From Prochlorococcus sp. AG-315-I14 (lineage in GTDB: Bacteria; Cyanobacteriota; Cyanobacteriia; PCC-6307; Cyanobiaceae), in assembly GCA_003283665.1 (NCBI GenBank), contig QBWF01000018.1:1-14647 (forward strand): a stretch of 14,647 nt of DNA. The letters run 5' to 3'. Position 1 is the first letter of the stretch. Every line of letters starts with the position of its first letter. The position numbers were made by a program, and so were the translations under genes. Under the pieces are notes generated by a model. It did not search any database and had not been told where the DNA came from. It saw nothing but the letters and a program-made list of their open reading frames with translations. This document shows, piece by piece, positions 1-6,720 of this stretch.

Positions 1-1201
1 TCGACGATTCTCATATCCTTCCTGGAATTCATAACTATCAGTTTCATGAAATAAATTTGAATTGAAGATAACGGCACGGTTTTCGTTATATGGAATCACT
101 TTTGTATTACCTTTACTTTTTTTTAGTTCTTCTCGTATTTTCTGCTCATTATTATTAAAAGTATTAAAATCCCATTCTTTAGGTGCCTCTACGTCGTAAA
201 CGATTAAACCACCAGAGTTGGGATTTAAGTTGGCTTCTTTGGGAGTAATCCAAAAGTTCACATTTACTGCTGCGAAATCTGCGTGCACATTGATGCCTTT
301 AAGAGAAGACTTTTCATTTTTAGCACGACTATCATACTTGAAAGCCCATATATGGTTTATAGGATAATCCTTAAATATTTTTGGGAATTTCTTTCGTAGC
401 TCATCTGCTATTTGAAAAATTAAAGGATTAGCAAAACCCTCTCTCAAAAATGCTCCTACATATCCATTTTGTTTGACATTAAACCAAATTGTACTGCCAA
501 GTAGAAAGTCTCGCAGAGATTCTATTGCTTGTGAACTCAAGAAATTATCAATATAAGTTAATCCAAATTCATGGTTAAAATAATCATTAGTAATTTTCTC
601 AACATTTAAGGAATTATTCACTACTTCTTCTGTTAATTTAGGTGCTTCTAAGATATGTATTAAACGATTGTAACTATCTTTTAGAAGAGTTTGATATTTA
701 TTACTTAAAATAATTGGGCTAGTATCAGATGGCCAATGAATTTCGGAGGCAACTTTTTCATAAAGTCTAGCAAGATCGATAAACTTTTTAGAGTCATAAT
801 ATTTAGCAGCTAAATATTTAAATTGTTCGATATCATGTTCAATTTTGGCCTTGCTAATTATTGTAAATCTTTCGTTATTAGATTCTGTCTCCTTTCGATT
901 ATTCAGTAACTTAGCGCTTTCTAAAAAATATTTTAAGGATAAGTCATATTCATTTTTTTCAAGGAGTACTAAACCTAAAGATTCATATAATTTTTCGTAA
1001 TCAGGTTTAAGTTCAATTGCTTTGCGATATGACAATTCTGCGTCTTGTAATTGTCCAAGATCTCTCAATATGTTTCCCAGATTGTAATGCGACTCTGCGA
1101 AATCAGGATTCAATTCAATTGCTTTGCGATATGACAATTCTGCGTCTTGTGATTTGCCAATATCGCTCAATATAGTTCCAAGGTTGTAATGCGTATCTGC
1201 G
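1..1201 (-). repeat. Left arm of 1201-bp inverted terminal repeat
   Basis: Position n on this arm pairs with position 14648-n on the right arm. I compared several stretches directly (the outer 48 bases and positions about 1028-1201) and found no mismatch. The total length agrees without any indel. The match stops abruptly between 1201 and 1202. This arm lies inside an intact gene with a natural start codon, so it is taken as the genuine copy. Confidence 0.95.
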
Positions 1202-1635
1202 TAATCAGGTTTAAGTTCAATTGCTTTGCGATATGACAATTCTGCGTCTTGTGATTTGCCAAGATCTCTCAATATGTTTCCCAGATTGGAATGAGCCTCT
1301 GCGTAATCAGATTTAATTTCAATGGCTTTGCGTGTGTGTACTTCTGCTTCTTTTAAGTTACCCAGACCTTGTAAAATTACTCCATAATTACAAAAAACTC
1401 GGTGATCATTAAATCCTTGATTAATGAAATATTGATAAAGTTTTTCTGCTTCTAAAATATTTCCTTGTGAATGAAACTTAATTGCTTGTTTAATTATTTG
1501 TTCTTTAGAAGGTTTCTTAGGAGTATTCCTAATAATATTAATATTTTCCTTTTTTTCTGCTAAAGAAAATGGAACAGGGAATGTTTGGACTTGCGTGATC
1601 TTCTTGTGTATTTGATCTTTATCACTAGAAGTCAT
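1..1635 (-). CDS. TPR protein with C-terminal 2OG-Fe(II) oxygenase-like domain (3' end beyond window)
   Basis: An uninterrupted reading frame of 545 codons starts at an ATG (1633-1635) and runs off the left edge without a stop. Residues 1-45 are a low-complexity leader containing the motif TFPVPF. Residues about 46-245 are tandem 34-residue TPR units of the form NLGxILxDLGKxQDAELSYRKAIELxPDYA. Residues about 355-545 resemble a 2-oxoglutarate/Fe(II) dioxygenase: H451-x-D453 in GINVHADF, a distal H530 in NLFHETD, and arginines 544-545 where the co-substrate arginine is expected. Such domains typically hydroxylate proteins or small molecules; the substrate here is unknown, and the TPRs suggest a protein partner. 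The leader and first TPRs are clearly homologous to the divergent gene at 2318-4072. Fe-binding residues are complete, so only a short tail is likely missing. Oxygenase identity is from motif reading and has not been confirmed by a profile search. Confidence 0.8.
   Translation of the reverse strand, partial: MTSSDKDQIHKKITQVQTFPVPFSLAEKKENINIIRNTPKKPSKEQIIKQAIKFHSQGNILEAEKLYQYFINQGFNDHRVFCNYGVILQGLGNLKEAEVHTRKAIEIKSDYAEAHSNLGNILRDLGKSQDAELSYRKAIELKPDYADTHYNLGTILSDIGKSQDAELSYRKAIELNPDFAESHYNLGNILRDLGQLQDAELSYRKAIELKPDYEKLYESLGLVLLEKNEYDLSLKYFLESAKLLNNRKETESNNERFTIISKAKIEHDIEQFKYLAAKYYDSKKFIDLARLYEKVASEIHWPSDTSPIILSNKYQTLLKDSYNRLIHILEAPKLTEEVVNNSLNVEKITNDYFNHEFGLTYIDNFLSSQAIESLRDFLLGSTIWFNVKQNGYVGAFLREGFANPLIFQIADELRKKFPKIFKDYPINHIWAFKYDSRAKNEKSSLKGINVHADFAAVNVNFWITPKEANLNPNSGGLIVYDVEAPKEWDFNTFNNNEQKIREELKKSKGNTKVIPYNENRAVIFNSNLFHETDSYEFQEGYENRR
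1014..1320 (-). repeat. 102-bp tandem TPR-coding repeats
   Basis: The TPR part of the oxygenase gene repeats at the DNA level with a period of exactly 102 bp (34 codons). The same stretch, encoding AELSYRKAIEL, begins near 1014, 1116 and 1218 on the plus strand and is almost unchanged between copies. Such near-identity indicates recent unit duplication or conversion, and it is a likely place for assembly errors or copy-number variation. Confidence 0.85.
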
Positions 1636-1904
1636 TATCTTCTAAGAACTTTTGTATAAAGTAATTCTACTACTCACTATAACTTCCATTTCAACCTCTT
1701 CCTGAGAGTATTGATACTTAACTAATAACGCTAGATGATTGTTTAGTTGCTTGACAAAAAGAACTGTTGTCCCAATCAACTACCTGATTGAAGTCATCTA
1801 AGTCACATATGTCTTTCATTCCATAGGAAAGTGAAAAGAACAATTGCGAATTTGTAGAGAATACAATTGATTTTGGATTTCTCTATGGAGAAGCTAACAG
1901 GGGT

Positions 1905-2065
1905 ATATGTGAAACTCGTGTGGAACTCAAGAATTGTTTCTACAACTGGACTTTGAGTATAAAATATACTCCCACTCAATAATTCCCACACTAAATCGTC
2001 CCTGTAATCCCTTTCCCTCACTGAACTAATTGTTTCTCAATTCTCGTGTGAAACGTGTGTGAAAA
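1905..2065. promoter_or_regulatory. att-like module D (distal recombination site, arms on both sides)
   Basis: The core is CCCACTC at 1971-1977 followed by AATA, matching the guaA-end core. To the left, two 11-bp units (1905-1915 ATATGTGAAAC, 1916-1926 TCGTGTGGAAC) lie in direct tandem. To the right, two more (2044-2054 TCGTGTGAAAC, 2055-2065 GTGTGTGAAAA) do the same. The left arm ends 44 bp before the core and the right pair begins 66 bp after it, exactly the distances in module C (4426-4575), although the DNA in between is largely unrelated. Paired direct repeats one helical turn apart are usual for arm-type integrase binding sites. The remainder of the 682-bp spacer 1636-2317 shows no gene I can support. 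The att role is inferred. Confidence 0.55.
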
Positions 2066-2317
2066 GCATAGGACAAATATTTGCCTTTTTATATTTCCGT
2101 TTTAGACATTTATATAGAGATTGCGTAAATCATATTACATCCTATTTCCGTTGGGTAATTTTGTCCCCTTGACCTATGTTCTCTACGTAAAAAAATGATG
2201 TTCAAATTTACTGTTTAGTCTCCCTTAATCAGTTCAGAAATGACTTCAGAAAACGTTAATAAGAATTTGAATTAGAGTTAGTTGTAATATAGTTTTAACT
2301 AAAAGAGAAAAAGAGAA

Positions 2318-4072
2318 TTGAGAGAATCCGAGAAACAAGAAGAAAGAAAAAAGAAAGTAACTGAAGTCACAACATTCCCAGTTCCATATGCTTTAGATGA
2401 AATAAATAAAATTACCACTATTACCACAAATATTCCTTCCGAGCCTTCTAAAGAACAATTAATTAATCAAGCAATTCAGTTTCATCTAAAAGGAAATATT
2501 CCAGAAGCAACAAAATATTATCAATATTGTATAAAACAAGGTTTTAACGATCACAGGATTTTTTCTAATTATGGAATCATATTAAAAGATCTTGGCAAAT
2601 TAAAAGAGGCAGAAATCTCCTATCGCAAAGCAATTGAACTTGATCCAGATTACGCAATAGCATATTTAAATCTAGGTATCATCTTGGTAGATCTTGGCAA
2701 ATTGCAAGAAGCAAAGGTATCTACTCGTAAAGCAATTGAACTAGATCCTCATAACGCAAATTTTCATTGCACTATGGGAAATATTTTGAGAGATCTTGGC
2801 AAATTAAAAGAGGCAGAAATCTCCTATCGCAAAGCAATTGAAGTTGATCCTGATTACGCAAAAGCATATTTAAATCTTGGTATCATCTTGGTAGATCTTG
2901 GCAAATTGCAAGAAGCAGAGGTGATCACTCGCAAAGCAATTGAACTGAGTCCTGATTACGCAAACTCTCATTCGAATCTGGGTAGCATATTGAGAGATCT
3001 GGGAAAACTACAAGAGGCGGAATTATCACTAAGAAAAGCAATTGAACTTGAACCAGATTTCACACAATCATACTATTCTCTATCTCTACTAAAATATTCT
3101 GATAAAAATAAAATGTGGAAAAATCAACTCTTTTCTGAAACTATATTAAATAATAAATCACTAAAAGGTCTTGTTGATATTTACTTTGCAAGAGCAAATA
3201 TTCTACATAAGGAAAAAAATTACAAAGAAAGTGCTCAATATCTTAAATTAGCAAATCAGAGCAAACTGAATGTTAAAAACTCTAAATCTAATCTTTTAAT
3301 CAACCAATCAAAAGTATTACTAATTAAATCTGAAAAAACATTAATTAATTACAAAGCAGTTAGAAAATATCCTGAAAGTATTTTTATTGTAGGAATGCCA
3401 AGAAGTGGATCTACATTGCTTGAATCTATTCTTAGTACCAATACTAATGTTGACGACTTGGGAGAGATTAATATCATGGAAGAATCTTATCTAGAATGGG
3501 AGAAAGACACTCAAGGATTACCTCTTTCTGAAATATATTGGAAAAAGATAATAAATCAGAAAAGTGAATGGAATATAAAAACCAACAAATGGTTGTATAA
3601 CTATCAATACGCAGGTATCATCTCCGCGCAAATACCAAATGCTAAAATTATTCACTGTTTCAGAAACCCTTTAGATAATATTCTTTCAATTTATCGAACA
3701 AACTTTGCCACCTCAAATGAATATTCATCTTCCTTAGTTGATTGCGCAAATGTTTACTTAGATCAAGAGAAAATTATGACTAACTATAAGAATAAATTTC
3801 GTTCAAAAATATACGACTTAAATTATGATTTGTTAGTTAGTAAACCTAATGAAGAAATTAAATCTTTAATCTATTGGTTAGGTTGGGAATGGAATGATAC
3901 ATATCTATCACCTCATCTAAATCCACGGTCGGTATCAACAGCAAGCAGTGTTCAAGTTCGTTCCCCTATCAATTCAAAATCAATTGGTGGATGGAAGAAC
4001 TACAAAGAGATGCTTAAACCTGCTATTGATATCCTTACTCAAACTGATAAATACCAAGAAATAGGCTCTTAA
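2318..4072 (+). CDS. TPR protein with C-terminal sulfotransferase domain
   Basis: This encodes 584 residues from a TTG at 2318; an in-frame TAA at 2300-2302 leaves no earlier ATG, and the purine-rich AAAAGAGAAAAAGAGA just upstream may serve as ribosome binding site. The N-terminal motif VTTFPVPYAL matches the leader of the divergent 1-1635 gene, which supports this start. TPR units occupy residues about 45-260. After a helical linker comes a sulfotransferase domain: the 5'-phosphosulfate (PAPS) loop GMPRSGSTLLES at 359-370, a second nucleotide-binding segment HCFRNPLDNILSIYR at 446-460, and a C-terminal SIGGWKNY at 555-562. The layout resembles bacterial TPR-sulfotransferases related to protein-tyrosine sulfotransferases. 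It would move sulfate from PAPS to a protein or glycan; the acceptor is unknown. Its position in a guaA-linked accessory block suggests cell-surface modification cargo. Confidence 0.88.
   Translation: MRESEKQEERKKKVTEVTTFPVPYALDEINKITTITTNIPSEPSKEQLINQAIQFHLKGNIPEATKYYQYCIKQGFNDHRIFSNYGIILKDLGKLKEAEISYRKAIELDPDYAIAYLNLGIILVDLGKLQEAKVSTRKAIELDPHNANFHCTMGNILRDLGKLKEAEISYRKAIEVDPDYAKAYLNLGIILVDLGKLQEAEVITRKAIELSPDYANSHSNLGSILRDLGKLQEAELSLRKAIELEPDFTQSYYSLSLLKYSDKNKMWKNQLFSETILNNKSLKGLVDIYFARANILHKEKNYKESAQYLKLANQSKLNVKNSKSNLLINQSKVLLIKSEKTLINYKAVRKYPESIFIVGMPRSGSTLLESILSTNTNVDDLGEINIMEESYLEWEKDTQGLPLSEIYWKKIINQKSEWNIKTNKWLYNYQYAGIISAQIPNAKIIHCFRNPLDNILSIYRTNFATSNEYSSSLVDCANVYLDQEKIMTNYKNKFRSKIYDLNYDLLVSKPNEEIKSLIYWLGWEWNDTYLSPHLNPRSVSTASSVQVRSPINSKSIGGWKNYKEMLKPAIDILTQTDKYQEIGS
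2587..2923 (+). repeat. 204-bp tandem duplication of a two-TPR block
   Basis: About 133 bp at 2587-2719 recurs at 2791-2923 with only a handful of substitutions, offset by exactly 204 bp, or two 34-codon TPR units. Within each block the two TPRs differ more from each other than from their counterparts 204 bp away, so a pair of TPRs was duplicated as one unit. This lengthened the TPR solenoid without changing the frame. Confidence 0.85.
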
Positions 4073-4187
4073 AACAAACTCCCAAGAGTCACCAAGATTC
4101 AATGAGAGCCATCCTAAGACCTTCATCAATTCTGGGTTTGTAAAGCGAAAATCTAACTACTTAAACAGTTTCAAATATTTTAATTTT

Positions 4188-4218
4188 GTAGAGAAAAGCA
4201 TCTTTCTACGATTTTTTT
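4188..4218 (+). terminator. Possible rho-independent terminator of the TPR-sulfotransferase gene
   Basis: GTAGA at 4188-4192 can pair with TCTAC at 4205-4209, with two further A-T pairs across a G bulge, followed by GATTTTTTT on the plus strand. The stem is short and AT-rich, and lies about 115 bp after the stop codon, so the call is weak. The sequence also overlaps a decamer found elsewhere in these spacers. Confidence 0.3.
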
Positions 4219-4237
4219 GTAGAGATAGTAAAAAAGT

Positions 4238-4259
4238 ATATGGGAAACCTATGGGAAAC
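4238..4259. promoter_or_regulatory. Arm-like 11-bp direct repeat pair
   Basis: ATATGGGAAAC (4238-4248) is followed directly by CTATGGGAAAC (4249-4259), 10 of 11 bases matching. The first unit differs by one base from the ATATGTGAAAC unit at 1905-1915. No well-formed core lies at the 44- or 66-bp spacing seen at the better modules; the nearest core is the degenerate one at 4362, 102 bp away. It may be an arm of a site that lost spacing by deletion. Confidence 0.4.
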
Positions 4260-4356
4260 GTAGCCCTCAAAACCCAGTTATATCTTCATCAATTTTAAAA
4301 ATAAACCTGATTCAGAATATCTCAATCAAATTATCACTAAAGAGTAGACGTTCCCT

Positions 4357-4420
4357 TCACTCCCACTCCATAGCACCTGCTGAAATTATTGAGTGGTGGA
4401 CAATGTTTTCACCCCCCCTA
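4357..4420. promoter_or_regulatory. Degenerate att-like site B with guaA-end remnant
   Basis: CCCACTC at 4362-4368 is the same 7-bp core as in the other modules. Read on the minus strand, 4357-4380 encodes A-G-A-M-E-W-E-stop, resembling the GuaA ending P-G-T-I-E-W-E-stop. Immediately to the right, 4391-4420 repeats the guaA-downstream flank (GAGTGGTGGAC...GTTTTCACCCC) in imperfect form. No clean arms are at the expected distances, so this looks like a decayed or partially deleted junction. Confidence 0.4.
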
Positions 4421-4425
4421 TTATA

Positions 4426-4575
4426 CGGTGTGGAAGTGGGTTTTTGAGTGGTGGACTGGGTTTTACTGCCCTAACCTATTCCCACTCAATAGTGCTTGGT
4501 AAAAACAGGGGGCAACAACGCAGTTATAGACAGGGTTTATTTCTTTAATAAAAGCACGGTGAAGTCACGGTGAAG
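4426..4575. promoter_or_regulatory. att-like module C: displaced copy of the guaA 3' end with arms
   Basis: Positions 4433-4499 match 5024-5090 at the guaA end at 60 of 67 bases. On the minus strand 4476-4499 encodes P-S-T-I-E-W-E-stop, a detached tail of GuaA. The core CCCACTC is 4481-4487. A left arm CGGTGTGGAAG (4426-4436) ends 44 bp before the core. A right arm pair, GCACGGTGAAG (4554-4564) and TCACGGTGAAG (4565-4575), starts 66 bp after it. A gene-end copy with integrase-type arms on both sides is the expected junction between two tandemly integrated elements. The interpretation is inferred; the repeats and distances are read directly. Confidence 0.65.
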
Positions 4576-4624
4576 CATACATTTGGAAACAACATACTCC
4601 TACAAACTACTTTCAGTAGTAATA

Positions 4625-4912
4625 TTAAAATCCAAAATAATCTCCGGAATACCCACTCCTTGAACGAGGTCTAGAATTATATCCGCCATTGTTATACAAC
4701 GTGTAATTCCTTTGTGGCGTATACGTCTCTCTACGAGAATACCCTCCACCACGATTGTAATAAGTAGTTCCACCATAACTACCCCGAGGAGAATAAGTTG
4801 CACCTCCTCCACCTCTTCCATCACAATATCGGTAGTATCCGGTGCCATAACAAGACGCCAATGCAGGCACAGAAGAAACAGCAACTAGCGCTAAAGATAA
4901 AGAGCGTAACAA
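4625..4912 (-). CDS. Small secreted Gly/Tyr/Arg-rich protein
   Basis: This encodes 95 residues, with a TTG start at 4910-4912 (the upstream in-frame codons are ATT then a TAG stop). Residues 1-19 (LRSLSLALVAVSSVPALA) are a convincing Sec signal peptide with an Ala-x-Ala cleavage site. The mature part opens with CYGTGYYRYC, a possible disulfide pair, and then is low complexity: Gly, Tyr, Arg, Ser and Asn, with GGYSRRETYTPQRNY-type segments, ending in GDYFGF. No enzyme motif is visible. It is the only gene between att-like modules C and A, so it appears to be the entire cargo of a roughly 0.6-kb cassette next to guaA. A surface or extracellular structural role is possible but is a guess. The overlapping minus-frame ORF at 4600-4884 lacks a signal peptide and is taken as a shadow. 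Confidence 0.7.
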   Translation of the reverse strand: MLRSLSLALVAVSSVPALASCYGTGYYRYCDGRGGGGATYSPRGSYGGTTYYNRGGGYSRRETYTPQRNYTLYNNGGYNSRPRSRSGYSGDYFGF

Positions 4913-5016
4913 AATCTAAAACCTATTATGACTATCCATCATAGTATTAATAGAAATAGGGAAGTAAAAAAGTTCTATAAATTTATATTCTTAAAGATTT
5001 TGATATAAAAAGGAAG

Positions 5017-5085
5017 TCACGGTGAAGTGAGTTTTTAAGTAGTGGACTGGGTTTTACTGCCCTAAACTATTCCCATTCAATAGTT
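5017..5085. promoter_or_regulatory. att-like module A at the 3' end of guaA
   Basis: The 7-bp centre CCCATTC (5072-5078) is flanked by AACTATT (5065-5071) and its exact reverse complement AATAGTT (5079-5085), the geometry of a tyrosine-recombinase core with a 7-bp crossover region. The core covers the last guaA codons and stop. The arm TCACGGTGAAG (5017-5027) ends 44 bp to the left, and the same 11-mer occurs at 4565-4575 in module C. No arm is apparent on the guaA side, as expected where an element meets the chromosome. The 3' end of guaA is an established integration hotspot for islands in other bacteria; use of it here is inferred. Confidence 0.6.
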
Positions 5086-6653
5086 CCTGGAGGTTTGCTT
5101 GTTATGTCTAAAACAACCCTATTAACACCCTTGACTTCATTAACTATACGGTTAGAAATTATTTCTAAAGTTTCATACGGTAAACGTGACCAATCTGCAG
5201 TCATCCCATCTTCACTTGAAATACAACGAACAACAATCGGCCACGCATAAGTTCTTTGATCTCCCATTACACCAACTGAATAAACTGGAAGTAAGACAGC
5301 AAATGCTTGCCAAATATCATGATATAAACCGGCATTACTAATTTCTTCCCTAACAATGAAATCAGCATCCCTTAAACAATTAAGTTTTTCATTAGTCACT
5401 TCTCCTAATATTCTTATAGCTAAACCTGGACCTGGAAAAGGATGTCGGCGAACAATTTCATTAGGTAAGCCAAGTGATTTTCCTACTTTGCGAACTTCAT
5501 CTTTAAACAAATTTCTAAGAGGTTCAACCAATTTAAATTGCAAATCTTTTGGTAATCCACCTACATTGTGATGACTTTTGATTTTGACAGCTATACGTTC
5601 ACCTGTTTTAGGGTCAATATTAGTCCCTGAACTTTCAATAACGTCTGGATACAAAGTACCTTGAGCTAAATAATCAAAAGGACCTAATCGCAGACTCTCC
5701 TCCTCAAAAACTCTTATAAATTCTGTGCCAATAATCTTACGCTTCTCCTCAGGATCTATAACCCCTTTTAGTTTTGAAATAAATCTTTCTCTAGCATTTA
5801 TATATTGAACATTTATATGAAATTTTTCATCAAAAAAACTCATTAGAAATTCTGGTTCACCTTTTCTCATAAAGCCTTGATCAATAAACATACAAGTCAA
5901 TTGACTTCCTATTGCTTTATTCAATAAGAAAGCAAGCGTCGATGAGTCAACACCTCCAGAAAGAGCTAATAAAACTTTCTTGTCTCCAACTTGTTGTTGT
6001 ACTTGTGAAATAGCCTCATCAATGAATGTATTAGTCGTCCAATTTGGCTCACAGGAACAAATACTATAAACAAAATTTCTTATTAATACCATTCCTTGAG
6101 AAGAATGAACAACTTCAGGATGAAATTGCACTCCATAGAAACTCTTCTCATGAAAGGCAATAGCAGCTTCTGGCGTATTTGAAGTATGGGCAAGTCTCAC
6201 AAAACCTTTAGGCAAGTTTGTAACTGCATCTCCATGACTCATCCACATAGTTGAGCCACTTAGAACATTAGTTAGCAAAGCAGTAGGATCACTTACCTCC
6301 AATGGGGCCTTTCCATATTCAGCTTTACCGGTAGCAGGCTCAACAGTTCCACCTAATTGATGAACCATTAACTGCATTCCATAACAAACACCAAGAACAG
6401 GTATTCCCAAATTCCAAATACCTGGATCACAGTGTGGAGCTCCTTCTTCATAAACAGATCCTGGACCTCCACTTAAAATTATTCCTTTAGGCCCTAAAAG
6501 ACGTAATTCTTCTGCTGATGTTGTGTAACTCATAACCAGTGAGTAAACCTCTGTTTCTCTAACTCTTCGAGCAATTAACTCTGAGTATTGTGACCCGAAA
6601 TCAAGAATCACTATTGCAGGATTGCGTTTCCCATCGGAAATCAATGCAGTCAT
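5067..6653 (-). CDS. guaA: GMP synthase (glutamine-hydrolysing)
   Basis: At 528 residues this is the standard length for GuaA, which converts XMP to GMP using ATP and glutamine in the cytoplasm, the last step of guanine nucleotide synthesis. The N-terminal class I glutamine amidotransferase domain shows the nucleophile elbow GVCYGMQ (Cys90) and the His178-Pro-Glu180 pair in VQFHPE. The ATP pyrophosphatase domain has the P-loop SGGVDSS at 232-238. The C-terminal dimerisation domain ends in the family-typical KPPGTIEWE. Start is ATG at 6651-6653. It follows cbiD on the same strand by 67 bp and may be cotranscribed. The gene is intact even though its last codons form the core of a putative integration site, so any insertion must have restored the reading frame end. 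Confidence 0.98.
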   Translation of the reverse strand: MTALISDGKRNPAIVILDFGSQYSELIARRVRETEVYSLVMSYTTSAEELRLLGPKGIILSGGPGSVYEEGAPHCDPGIWNLGIPVLGVCYGMQLMVHQLGGTVEPATGKAEYGKAPLEVSDPTALLTNVLSGSTMWMSHGDAVTNLPKGFVRLAHTSNTPEAAIAFHEKSFYGVQFHPEVVHSSQGMVLIRNFVYSICSCEPNWTTNTFIDEAISQVQQQVGDKKVLLALSGGVDSSTLAFLLNKAIGSQLTCMFIDQGFMRKGEPEFLMSFFDEKFHINVQYINARERFISKLKGVIDPEEKRKIIGTEFIRVFEEESLRLGPFDYLAQGTLYPDVIESSGTNIDPKTGERIAVKIKSHHNVGGLPKDLQFKLVEPLRNLFKDEVRKVGKSLGLPNEIVRRHPFPGPGLAIRILGEVTNEKLNCLRDADFIVREEISNAGLYHDIWQAFAVLLPVYSVGVMGDQRTYAWPIVVRCISSEDGMTADWSRLPYETLEIISNRIVNEVKGVNRVVLDITSKPPGTIEWE

Positions 6654-6720
6654 ATCAACAAAAGAATCAAAAAAAACTTTCTTATCAATAAGACTAATTA
6701 AGAGGTTGTGATTATGGCTA

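Noticed and set aside
1803..2021. 72-codon minus-strand ORF
   Set aside because: It spans att-like core D and one arm pair, has no signal, domain or ribosome binding site that I can support, and its composition looks like translated spacer.
4600..4884. 94-codon minus-strand ORF overlapping the secreted Gly/Tyr-rich gene
   Set aside because: It is a frame shadow rich in Val, Ile and Leu arising from the Gly/Tyr-rich coding sequence; the 4625-4912 frame has a proper signal peptide.
1636..5016. tRNA gene, CRISPR array or recombinase gene in the accessory region
   Set aside because: I looked for a tRNA-like 3' end, spaced repeats with unique spacers, and a tyrosine or serine recombinase motif; none is visible in the spacers or frames.
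5356..5571. 71-codon plus-strand ORF inside guaA
   Set aside because: Antisense to a well-conserved part of the GMP synthase gene; no independent evidence.
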